Positions 1 to 13,000 of a DNA stretch of 64,000 bases are shown one piece after another; position 1 is the first letter of the stretch; the number at the start of each line of letters is the position of its first letter. Source of the stretch: Hippopus hippopus (taxonomy: Eukaryota > Mollusca > Bivalvia > Cardiida > Cardiidae); the NCBI GenBank assembly GCA_946811185.2, contig OX328099.1:72916714-72980713 (forward strand), written 5' to 3'. The position numbers and the translations under genes were made by a program. A model generated the notes under the pieces. That model worked only from the letters and a program-made list of their open reading frames with translations, was not told the DNA's origin and ran no database searches.

Positions 1-43
1 CAAGTCTACAATAATGTTGTCTATTAAGAGTAACAGTTGACAG

Positions 44-100
44 GTTTAAAAATATCCAAATAAATCATGGAAAATCATAATTTTTTGGATATTTTTAAAC
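44..100. repeat. Short perfect hairpin
   Basis: GTTTAAAAATATCCAA (44-59) is matched by its reverse complement at 85-100 with a 25-bp loop. Confidence 0.7.
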
Positions 101-118
101 AAGCATTAAGGCTTGATC

Positions 119-702
119 AGACTGGCTAACGCATATGTAACGGAGGGAAAACGGACAAAAACATGCAGAATTTGGTTATCCAGTGACAAAATTCATCTCC
201 TCTGCCACTCGAGGCTCACGCGACAGGTGTGTGGAGCAAAGAAGCCACCCGATGACTGCACGAGTACCGCATATGTTACGTAAAAAAAGCACGTTTACCA
301 GATATGTACCGGACAATAAACGGTCTATTAACGGCTATCACCGTATGAGTAATGGACTTGTACCGGATAAAACGGAAGTGCAACGCATGAGAACTGGAAA
401 AAACGTTCTTCCAACGTACGATGAGCGGAAATGTACTGAACACCAATGTACGAGGAACGTACCAGTCACGTGACATGCCGAGGGTATAAATAGTCAGATG
501 CATCTGAAGTCTGTCATTTGCACGTCTCTGTCCGTTTTGTCCAGTGGAATTTTTGAACATGCTCAAATCTTCCCACCAGACACAACGGACATCACCGGAC
601 AAGTAGTGGATTCAACGGATAAGAAACAGACATAAAATGGATACAAACGGACACAAACGGATAAAATGATTTTTTATCCGTTACTCGTCCGTTAGCTCAG
701 TG
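119..702. mobile_element. Foldback-like element with AACGGA-rich ends
   Basis: The left end CTGGCTAACG and the right end (complement CTGAGCTAACGG) form imperfect inverted termini. The interior is rich in ACGGAC/ACGGAT short repeats on both sides. No coding signal is seen; overlapping open frames on both strands look incidental. Confidence 0.45.
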
Positions 703-734
703 TGACCAAACCTTTACTTTTAATGTGCTGGAAA

Positions 735-830
735 TGACTTAAGTTGCTTAAGCAGACAGTGTAGATCAAGATAAATTGCATATTCTGTGCAGTCTGATCT
801 TGGATCTATACTGTCTGCTACTTTATTACA
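735..830. repeat. PAL-B fragment
   Basis: Contains the PAL-B core: GACAGTGTAGATCAAGAT, then AGTCTGATCTTGGATCTA as its inverted partner. Terminal TTAA/CCCTT sequences are missing. Confidence 0.6.
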
Positions 831-961
831 TATTCTGGCCAAAAAAACCTTAAAATAATAATATTTTCGATGTTTGTCCTGACTGAAAAGGTTCTTTTCA
901 TTAATTCAATGCTGTACAGGTGAATTCTTGGATATCAATGTAACATAACAGACTTATTTAC

Positions 962-1040
962 CTTGTGCAGTATAGGCAATGAGGGCAAATCTCAAAGCAT
1001 CTGTACCACATTCAGGAATTCCATTTGGATAGTCAGATTT
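962..1040 (-). CDS. VARS: VARS exon 18, last exon inside the window (residues 700-726)
   Basis: Acceptor ATTACAG, donor CACAAG|GTAAAT, phase 0 in and 1 out. Encodes [20 protein letters not shown] and then TAQG. The following RDINLD-type exon is not found in 1-961, so the gene continues off the left edge. Confidence 0.95.
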
Positions 1041-4000
1041 CTGTAATAGATATACAGATTATTCATATTTTAAGACTGTAATAGTCAGAATATCTCATGA
1101 TATACAAGTTTAGATCAAAGACTTAGCTGCATCTTCTGTGTAGTCTAATCTTGACCTTCTTTCCAAAACTCTCTACCAGACAACAAAATTATAGAATCGT
1201 CCAAATCAAAAGCATTTGCAGACAAGAAATTACATGTGGTTCAAATGATATGATTTGTCTCAGAAAAGGCAGAAAACAATGTGGAGGAAGCAAAAATTAC
1301 TGGTAAACAGCCATTTTCTCCTTTTTCGCAATGTTTTGAAAAGCCTTGCTCTTCAGGGTTTTTAGAATTTCATAATATGTGGTAAAGGCTTAGGCAGAGT
1401 ATCTCATCAATATACCAGTTTAGATTAAAGTCTAGACTGCATCTTCTGTACAGTCTAACCTTGACCTTCTGTACAGTCTGACCTTGACCTTCTGTCCATG
1501 AAATACTTATGCTAAAACTGCTCTGATATAACAGAGTGAAACCATGAGTAGTGTACAAATAGGATGTATGCCCAAACAAATGACATCTTTGACATACAGA
1601 GTAGGAGAAGCAGTTGTTGTAAGAAGTAAATGCTCACTTTTAAAAGAAAGGGTTGTAAGGTAAAGGTTTAAATGTACAAATGCGAAAAAGTTAATCACCT
1701 GACCAGCTTTTGCTTTTTCCACTTCTTTCTCATCTAAATTACCTTCCAATAATCTGGTATGGAGATTCTATAAAAAAAAAAAAAACACAGAAATAAGCAT
1801 ATGAGCAGTGCTCTGGCAACATGGGGTTTATATGCATCTCTGTAACAACAATAAATCTAGCTTCACAGCACCTACAACATTGATCTAGGTTTAGAACATT
1901 AATGACAAAACAGCTAACATCATGCAGAGCTCCAGATAAAGCACATAATCGCCTGATTACACAATTTAAATGGACGAAAAATGCATTGAAATTCACCATT
2001 GTGCGTGAAAAGATGCACAGGAGTTAAAATTACGTAATATTACCCATTACGAACCTTTGTTACTATCCTCACTACCCTTAAAGAATTCAAAATTGCCCCG
2101 ATTTCAGTTTCAGAAAAAAAAAATTTTTTTTTTTGTTTTCTACCTGCCATTTTGCACCACAACAGACCTTGAACAAAACGTAAACAAAACGATATTTTTA
2201 GTGCGCAGACAATACTGAAGCATTCCGAATTCATCATATGTTTAATATTATGTGCCCGCACATCGAGGCAATTTCACTTGGCCGTAAACCCTTTTAACCC
2301 TTTTTTAAGTACGAGGTTTGAGACCAGTAGGGTCCACTTTCAATTAGATTTGGTCTTTCAATAAAATTAAGTGAATTAGTCGTAGATATAGTCAAGAAAC
2401 TTTAGTTATAAAATACTATAACAATTAATGTCAAAGGGGACATAATTTCCCTGGCTTCAGATTCCTAATTAGTCACAAAGAGATAATGTTAAGCTGGCAA
2501 TGAATAAAAAAAAGAGGTATCAGAAGTAAGTGTTTTAGATTTCAATTTTTTTCCATATAATTTTTAGACAAAAGAGAATTGAGCCTTCTACGAGCAGACA
2601 GTAAATTACCCTCTTGTTGCCACAAGCACAGAGTGAAGACTTTTTATACTGGAAATCATCTGGAGCTCTGATCATAAATGTAGGACATCCCCTCAGAATT
2701 ACATCAAATAAAGCAACAAAAATATAATTTCTGACTCTTTTTAGAATGTATAAACTGAAAACATTACAACCAGTACAATTAAAACATATTTCAGTGCTGG
2801 ACAAAGAATATGACATAATGTTAAATTTTTATGCCCAGTAATGAAAAAGATCACAAAATATCATCAAACATTTCTTACCTCTAAACTAATTCCAGCTATC
2901 ACATCTAGTGGATCTACAACATTTCCCAAGGTTTTACTCATTTTTCTGCCATGGGCATCTCTGATCATTGCATGAAGAAACACCTACAGGAAAATAAACA
3001 AGAGGACCATAGCCAATTTTTTTAAAGTATTGAAATTTTGGAAACAAAATCATTATTTTGACAAGAAATTTTGAAAAGGTCATCTGATAAAATCATTTCA
3101 AAATCTGTCAGCACCCCTACATTCATCACCACAGCCATGTTTTTGATGAATCAGAATTCAGCATATAAAGTTTGTATAGAATTCAGAAAACAATCTATCA
3201 TAAAGTACAGAAATGGTGAACAACAAGGCGGTTAACACCCAGATAGAGGCCATTTTGATAACTGGTGAAATATTATGCATGTATTCCAAAGATAACAGTT
3301 TTATATTACCTCTTGCAATACATAGCTATCAAATACATCAAGTAGAAAGTGTGCATATTGATCAGCATTTCTCACCAGTGCACTCACCTGGTATAGGTTG
3401 ACGTCTGCAATAGCCCTTTTCATCAAAATACCTACACAGTCTTTTGATGAATATTTAAAGGTCACCAAAGGATCAATTCTGTGAAATTATTACAAAATCT
3501 AACCAGTGGTTCCAGAGAAGAAGAATTTTTAAGAATTTCTTCATGTCCATATAGTGCAAATAGCCCTCCACCACCACAGCCATGTTTCTTGACGGATCAA
3601 AATTTCGCAAACACTTTTTCAAAAGGGGCACCCTAGGAACATTTCTGTGAAATTGCTTCAAAATCTGACGAGTGGTTTAAGAGAAGAAGAATTTCAAAGA
3701 ATTTCTTAGAAAATTCCATTTGGTTGCCATGGCAACCAGAGTTTCTGATGGAATCAGATTCTATGAACAATTTTTAAAGAGGACCTCCCAAGGAACATTC
3801 CAGCAAAGTTTGGTCCAAATTGGCCCAGCGGTTTAGGAGAAGAAGATGTTTAAATAATTGTTGACACCACTTGACGCAAGGAGTCCCCCCCCCCCCCCCC
3901 CCCCCATTGTTTTTCGACGGATCAAAATTTCGCGCGAACAATTTTTCGAAAGGGTCACCCATGGAACATTTCTGTGAAATTATTTCAAAATCTGACCAGC

Positions 4001-7000
4001 GGTTTCAGAGGAGAAGATTTTTAAAGAATTTCTTAGAAAATTCCATTTGGTTGCCATGGCAACCAGTTTTTGATGGAATCAAATTCTGTGAACAATTTTT
4101 AAAGAGGACCTCCCAAGGAACATTCCAGCCAAGTTTGGTCCAAATCGGCCCAGTGGTTTAGGAGGAGGAGATATTTAAAGAAATTGTTGATGATGAACGA
4201 CTGATGACGCACGACGGATACAGGGTGATCCTAAAAGCTCCCCTTGAGCACGTTATGCTCAGGTGAGCTAAAAAGAATGATTGCTTTGATCTCATTCTTA
4301 CTGAGAAATACTCAACATCGTTTTTAAGCTCAAACTTTGATGGGGGACCTAAACATATTTCTGCCTGTACATGACTCTGTTTTGTTATGTCAGTCAGTAG
4401 TATGACAAATGGAGAAATGCTGTAACTAACAATTTTTCCTTTTGTCACTATGGTTTCACATGTAAGCATAATCACATCTAAGTTTCTAAAATATGGGTAA
4501 TTTCAACAAGAGCTCCATGATGGCCCTAAAGTCGCTCATCTAAGTCTTTTGACCAAACCTGACCCATTTTCAGTCTCTTTTGAGATATTATGACAAACAT
4601 TCTACCAAGATTTTCATGAGTATTTGACTGAAAATGTGGCCTCTGGAGCGTACACTAGGTTTTTCAAAGATTTGACTCTGTGACCTAGTTATTGACCTGA
4701 CATGACCCATTTGCAAACTGGTCCAAGAATTCATCAAGACAAACATTCTGACCAAGTTTCATGAGTAATGCACCAAAAATGTGGCCTCTAGAGAGTACAC
4801 AAGGTTTTTCGAAGATTTGACCTAGTGACCTACTTTTTGACCTGACATGACCTATTTCCAAATTCATCTAAGATATTATCAAGACAAACATTCTGACCAA
4901 CTTTCAAGAGTTTTGGACTGAAAATGTGGCCTCTAGAGCATACAACAGGTTTTTCTAAGATATGACCTAGTGACCTAACATGACCCATTTTTGACCTCGT
5001 TTGATTTATCATCAAGGCAAACATTCTGACTAACTTTCAAGAGTTTTGGACAGAAAATGTGGCCTCTAGAGCGCACATAATTATTGGACTGAAAATGCCT
5101 CTAGCATGTACACAAGCTTTTTTCATAATTTCTCTCAGTGACCTAGTTTTTAGCCAACCATAGCCAATTTTCCCATTGTAGATATTATCAAAAAGAGACT
5201 GAAAATGTGGCCTCTAGAGCATACACAAGGTTTTTCTAAGATTTGACCTAGTGACCTAGTTTTTGACCCAACATGACCCATTTTAGAACTCGACCAAAAT
5301 ATCATCAAGACAAACATTTTGACCAACTTTCAAGAGTTTTGGACTGAAAATGTGGCCTCTAGAGCGTACACAAGATTTTTCTAAGATTTGACCTAGTGAC
5401 CTAGTTTTTGACCAGACATGACCCATTTTCGAACTCGTCCCAGACATCATAAAGACAAACATTCTGACCAAGTTTCATGAGTATCTGACTGAAAATGTGG
5501 CCTCTAGAATGTACACAAGGTTTTTCTTAGATTTGACGTAGTGACCTAGTTTTTGACCCAAAATGAACCATTTTCGGAATCATCCAAAATTTATCAAGAC
5601 AAACATTCTGACCAACTATCAAGAGTTTTGGACTCAAAATGTGGCCTCTAGCGCATACACAAGGTTTTTCAAAGATTTGACCTAGTGACCTAGTTTTTGA
5701 TCCAACATCACCTATTTTCGAACTTGTCCGAGATTTCATCAAGACAAACATTCTGACCAAGTTTCATGAGTATCTGACTGAAAATGTGGCCTCTAGAGCA
5801 TACACAAGGTTTTTCTAAGATTTGACCTAGTGACCTAGTTTTTGACCCAACATGACCCATTTTCAAACTCGTTTGAGATATCATCAAGATTAACATTCTG
5901 ACCAACTTTCAAGAGTTTTGGCCTGAAAATGTGGCTTCTAGAGCGTACACAAGGTTTTTCTAAGATTTGACCTAGTGACCTAGTTTTTGACCCGACCTGA
6001 CCCATTTTCGAACTCGTCCGAGATATTATCAAGACAAACATTTTGACTAAGTTTCATGAGTATCGGACTGAAAATGTAGCCTCTAGAGGGTACACAAGGT
6101 AAAAGTTGACAACGGACGACGCACGATGAACGACAGACGCCGGACACAGCACGATCACAAAAGCTCACCCTGAGCACTTCGTGCTTAGGTGAGCTAAAAA
6201 AAAAAAGTCCTACAGTTGTTCTTATTGCTACTATAATCTTCAAATGAACTACAACAATAATCTAGAATTCAATGTTTGTTTTATTGACAAATTACCTCTT
6301 TAAAAGGGAGATCTCCCAAAAGTGTAGAACCTATAGTAACCATTCTAGCCACCCAGAAAAACAAGATGTCATGTCCAGTTTCCAGTAAGGTCCCAGGATA
6401 AAACTTCTCCAACTCTGATGTCTGAAATTTAAAACATTTTTATATATTTGCTGTTTGTACAAGCTCTCTTACCCTATAACTGTATCAAACACTCATAATC
6501 ACCATTCCAATAGAGTTACCTTTCTTTCAGCACTCTTGTGCATATTTGCTAAGGAAATGAACAAGTCTTGCTAGACAGCATGATACTATTAGGTCAATTA
6601 TGGTGACCATAATATGGAAAAAAAAAAACCCAATTAATTAATCAGAGTAACATATGAGAAAAAGCCTGAATATACTCATTAGACACTGCATCACAATGAA
6701 ATGGAATTCCGATAGTAAAGACAGCTGCATTTGACTGTATGTCTTATTTGTTGTTATTGTTTTTTATAAGCACAGGTCTTGATGTTCCTCTTAATCCTTT
6801 CCCTAACAACAAATTTTAGACTCTTCCAAATTTGAGAGAATCTAGAGGCGACAAATCTCGAAGTGGCAAAAATTAAGTGAAGTTCTTTGACAGGGTTGAA
6901 AACATCGTGGGAAAAGGAGAAAATGCTGGTCACTAGTACTTTCTCCTTTTCTTACTATGTTTTCATAAAGCCTCTACTTATGGGTCGTTAACCCTTTACC

Positions 7001-10000
7001 CCACAATCCCGAGTTTCAACGACTCAAAGAAAGAAGCCTTTTGAAAGCATTGTGGGAAAAGGAGAAAATGCTGGTAATCAGCATTTTCTCCTTTTCCCAC
7101 AATGTTTTCTACCCTATTGTAGACAACTTTTATCTTTTGAGTTACATTTAAATGGTCGTCTGCAAATGCTTTCAATTTGGACAAGTCTATATTTTGCTCA
7201 TGTGGTAAAGAGTTAAAACATGAGATTTTGCAGTAAAGAGGGTTAACTATAGTCTATTTTTTCTTTAACTGGCAAAAATAAGTGGCGAAAGTTTTTTTTT
7301 ATAGCCAATTCTTCAGTTTTTGTCTCAACTCACAAGACAAGTGGAGAAAGGGTGAAGCAGGGAACAAGCTACAGGGCGACGTGGGCGAAGAAGTCACCTT
7401 CAATGGCTCAACTTTGCCTCGTCAAGCTTGCTCGGCGAAAAAACTTCGCCTTGAAAAATTCCCGACCTGGCTATATTCATGAAATATTGGCTATCTAAGA
7501 CAAAGGGTGACGCCAGTTATCCTTTATCAACTTTGTAAATTTAGACAAGACAGCAGAGTGTTATGATCCATACACGGGTAGGAAACTTCATATTCAGAGC
7601 CAATGGCTCTGATGAGAAAATGTTATGTTGGTCTTCCGTTTCTGAAGATGTCGGCTGAAAAACAACCAAAAAACAGGTAAGCTTGTCATTATTTGTGATC
7701 ATGTCTTTGAAATTCAAAAAAAGGAGAATGTCATGCAATGCTCTGGTCTTTCAACGTGTTTTCTACACTACGGAAAGTTGTAACAAGTGTACGATGTTGT
7801 CTGAATCATTTGTGGCGTGGGTTGACCTTAGCTAAAATAATACGTCACGGACCTAAATTCCGTCTATTATTGCCATATAATTGGCAATTAAAAGAGAGTC
7901 TTGCTGTCCCAAAAGCGTGAATTAATGTCTTGAAATGTAACATTCACTGCTGGTAAAGAATTGAAAAGAAATAGCACAAAAAATGCTGAAAATAAAGAAG
8001 GGCTCTGATTATGTGGACCGGCTCTGAATATGTGAGTCGGCACCGATCGATGAGGGCTTTCTTTCGAAAATTTAGTTTTCTGTAAAAATGTACTTGGGAA
8101 GTAGGCTTTGTTTTTCCGTTAACACCTGTTAGTCCAAAATGTAGTACTATTGTTGGATTGGAACATGACCGAATTTATGAAAATACAAAGGACTGGTATT
8201 GTCACGATTGAAAAATCCTGTCGAAAATTTGTCTATCTAAATTTTGAATATACTTTTGTGTAGCTTTTGATTAACAGAATGGTCCATACATGTATATAGC
8301 ATTTGTCATGCTTTCGTCGTAAGTGCAGCCCACATGTAAGCAAAAAAAGAAAAAGAAAAATATTTGGCATGATTCAGACAACATCGTACACTTGTTACAA
8401 CTTTCCGTAGTGTAGAAAACACGTTGAAAGACCAGAGCATTGCATGACATTCTCCTTTTTTTGAATTTCAAAGACATAAGAACACATGATTACAAATAAT
8501 GACAAGCTTACCTGTTTTTTGGTTGTTTTTCAGCCGACATCTTCAGAAACGGAAGACCAACACAACATTTTCTCGTCAGAGCCACTGGCTCTGAATATGA
8601 AGTTTCCTACCCGTGCATATCTGTTACTAACTCGCTAAATCCACCCCTTTATCCCACGAAAACCTGTCTTTTTTTCCACAGGTAAAGCGTCTGCTTATTT
8701 GTTTAAATGACGTCAGACCATCAGTACTGATTCACAATACATGAATAGTCATAAAATAAAGCAGAATTACCTCTTCTTACTGCTGGAGATATTCTTTACA
8801 AATATTTTTCAATAAATTACAATGATGGATTAAAAAATCTTGAAAACAATCATTTGCCTTCCTCACATCGGCAGCTCAAGCAAAATCTGCAGAGCAGTGT
8901 TCTATTTATAGCATTCTATTTTTAGAATACACTACACCTTTTACTTCCTATCAGCTGTTTTATTGACTATATAGATTACATCTCTGTAAACCTTGTTAAG
9001 TTTAATTATTTTAAATTTTACCAAGTCCTAGATATGTTTTTGAATCAAGATTGTGGTTGGTCCTCATTACAGCCGTGAAGAAGTTTTTTTTTTCTCATCA
9101 CTCTGGACATTATTTGTAATCTGATGAGAAATGTCAGGGTTTGAAGTAATGTGTTACTCTGCATCAATGGGGTCATAAATTACAAGGCAATCAAAACCCA
9201 ATGGTCAGATAATGTTCTTTTGAGTCAACAAGTTGATAAAAATCCTTCTCATTTTTTTCTTTGATAAGCAAATCATATCCAAAAGTGATAGTAAGATTCA
9301 ACTGTTTTTCACTCAACGCAGGCATACAGAAATTCTTTCATCACATACTATAATTTCTCCTGTAAAGTTCATGGAAGAAATACTGTCTACTTGCAGCACA
9401 AATCTGCTTCTAGATTCAAACAGAATTTAACTACATTGCATTTTTACCATGGTTTTTGTTTGTTTTATCAACCCACACAATGCCAACTTTTTAACAACCT
9501 CAATGAAGAAGACTTATGAAAACATTTTGAGAAAAGAAAAAAATGCTAGTAACCAGCATTTTCTCCTTTTCAAATAATGTTTTCTATCCTATCACAGACA
9601 ATCTTCCACTATTTCGGCAACATTTAAAATTGATGTCTGTATATGCTTTGGGTTTGGACGTGTCTAAAATTGTGTCATGTGCTAAAGGATTAAATCCCTA
9701 TCATGTAATTTTCATCATTCATGTTTCCATGTTTGTACAAATGAATTAAAATTGAAAAAAAACACCTTGTTCTCTGTGTCTGATACCTGAACGGAATAAA
9801 GGGGGATAAATGGTGGTAAAAAGGAAAGTAGCAAAAAAGTAGAAAGAAATGGCTCATAAATTAAGAAAAGTGGCAAAAGAAATGGTAATAAATTAGGAAA
9901 AGTGGTGAAAAAAATGGCTCATAAATAAAAAAAGTGGCAAAAAGTTTTTTTTAAATTGGCAAAAATGGTGGCGAAAGAAAAAAAAAAGCCAGAGCAGGCC

Positions 10001-13000
10001 CTGCTATAGATGATACAGTTTCCTTTCCTTCTTTACCTGATGACAAAATTCTAGACTGGTCTGTAATTTAACTGTTTGCAGGGGTCAAATTTAATTTTTT
10101 TTTCAACTAGCAAAAATTTGCTAGTGACCATTTTTTCTACTGGCCAAAATCAATTTTATACCCGAAATATTTTAACCCATTTGGGTCTGTGCATTCTGGC
10201 GATGTCACAGAATCCGGCCTTTTGCCGAAAATACTGGATATTTTCCACTCCATACTCTCAGCGAGGCAATGCAGACGTATAAACAACATTAGAATCGTCT
10301 ACACGCTTTAAATATCGGAAACATGTATTTACAATATCGCAACAAGCGTCTCTACGAATACCGGTCACGTGGTCGGTGATACTCTCAAAGGATAGTTCTA
10401 CACCGCATATGGCAATTCAGTGTACACGACAAACGGCCGCATTTATGGATTAATGCAGATTTTTAAGTGGTAGGTTTGCCCATTTTCCGGCGCACTCGCA
10501 AATTATTTCAACTGTTAGAATTTGGCACTTGCATTTATTCATTTCAGCTCGCATTTTGCGAGTTTGCGACCGTTAAATTTGAACCTTGGTTTGCAAGTGA
10601 CAATAAAATGTAATTCAAATTATGTCTCTTCTCTCTGAAAGGGTGGAAAATATTATAAGAAAAGGTGGAAAATATCATGGGGAAAGAAGTAATTGATTAT
10701 TACCACTATTTTCTACCTTACCCACAGTGTTTTCAAATGGCTTCTACTTCAGGGCCATTGAAACATAGATAGTTGGCAAAGGATTACCATATGGCTTGCG
10801 ACAAATGAAAAGGGGCATTTGGATATTTGCGTAAAGTGTCGTCTCGGATCAGCCTGCGCAGTCCGCGCAGGCTAATCCAAGACGGCACTTTACGACTACA
10901 ATAGATTTTGTGCTACAGTAGACTTGCGCAAAACAGAAAATTACATGAAAACGGAAAGTGTCGTTTCGGATTAGCCTGCTGGGACTACGCAGGCTGATCA
11001 GAGACGACACTTTACGCAAATGTCCGAATGCCCCCTTTCGCGTGTTGCAGGCCATATAACGATATGTGAATAAGAGAAGCAATAAAAGATGTCATAAAAT
11101 TACCTTATCTGGCCATCCAAAGACGGAAAATGGGAAAAGTGCTGAGGAGAACCAAGTGTCCAAAACATCTGGGTCTAAAATTGGATAGAAATGAGGTTAA
11201 CCCTTTACTGAACGACAAAATGCTGGATGCAACCAAATTCAAAGAAACTGACAATTTTCTTCTTTTCCCATGGTAAAGGCCAAAACAAATCATGTTTATA
11301 ACTCTGTAGTTAGAACAATAAAAAAACTTCCAGACAAAAACCCTAGTGGATTTCTTTTATAAATACTTTTGTTTATTCATGAAAAAGAAGAATTTCCATG
11401 AGTGTGTATGTCCTATAATTTTATAATTTTCATATAAAACCTGTACAAAAGTCATTTGGCACCAGCTTTCCTGAACTGAACAAAATTGACAAGAGTTTGT
11501 TTAAACACATAACCTTATCTGGATCTCTGAATAGTACATGTATTTTGATTAACTCTTATCCTGCGACTTGTCACCTTTGCGAGCAGTGAATTCCAAAATC
11601 AATCTACACTTGAATCTTGGTCTGCGCTGTTTGCAAAAGTCACAAATGGTATCAGATGAAAATAACAATTATTGTAAGGATAGAGGGAGGATGGCCACCT
11701 CCCCTATCCAATATATGTGGCTAATAAAGTTTAAAAAAAAAAAGTTGACAAGAGCTTCACAGAGCGGCGCATATACGCCCGAAGGGGTTTGTCAGTGAAA
11801 TGGGTTAAAATGAAGGATGTACCGTAAAAGAACAAGACACTGGACAGTTAGGGATCACATATGAGACCATGGAGTTATTTTGCATAATAAGGAAAGTAAG
11901 TCTTGATCATCTGTGATAATTTATTGAAAAAGAAAAAAAAAAAAAACATTTAACCCTGTACCACACAAGAAATTTACAATGTGAGAGTTCAAGGGGATAT
12001 AACTCTGGAATGCCTTAAGTGATGTAACAAAAAAATTAAGGATATGTACAAGACATCAAAGAAATACATTGTGGTAAGTTTCAAGTTATTGTGATGAAAT
12101 CCATATCGAAAGAAAGCCATCGAAGAAATTAGTTAGTTTTCCATTTCAAAAATCAACGGCAGATAACTCTAGAATGCCTCAAAAGATCCAAATGTAAAGA
12201 GTCACATGCACAACTACACATCATAGAGATTCATTGTGGTAAGTTTGAACTAATTCAAAGGGAAACTGTACGAGGAGTTGCGCACGCAAGAAAATGTTCA
12301 CGGATGGACGGACAGTCAGATGGACGGACAGACAGACGACTAGGGCTATAACATAGTACGACCTTTCAGGCGTATAATAATACATAAACATGATGTGAGA
12401 TTCTATTTATCACATAAAACAAATGACAGACAAATAAGTGTCCTGTCTCATCACCTTTAGCCTCTATACCAGGTACAGGACCTGTGTATAGCTTAAGTCA
12501 AGCCCTCAAAGTGTACATACACTGCCTGATAGCCCCTTGACATTTATATCATTAACTGATTGTATGGTGTTTAACGCCATTTTCAAGATTATTTCATTAA
12601 TATTGCGGCAGGCAAAGCTCCTATCTATGCTTTCCTGGAGTTTCTTTTACCTTTACTCTGCACAATATTCTTTCCAAGCCACTGGCTGCTTTCCCACCAT
12701 AACCACTGTCAAAACAATGGTCAGCAGTGAGAGAGGAATGAATTCTATCCTTTGAAAAAATGGCAAAGCCAGGAATCAGACCAGCAAACCCCCCTGTTCT
12801 CAAGTCCTGTATGCCACTGCCTGTGCTTCTGGGGCTTAGCGACATATCAAAATTAGAATGAAATGCTTCTTTACAGCTTAATTATTTGCCAAAATAAAAC
12901 AAAATTTCACACTCTTCCATATTTGGGCATTTTGCTGCCAAAAAATAAAATTTGGCTCAAGTATTTGTCTTTGAAAGGGTAGAAAACATTGTGAAAAAAG

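Noticed and set aside
183..602. Overlapping frames on both strands near the left edge
   Set aside because: Inside a foldback-like element of ACGGAC repeats; no splice context fits VARS and no homology is recognised.
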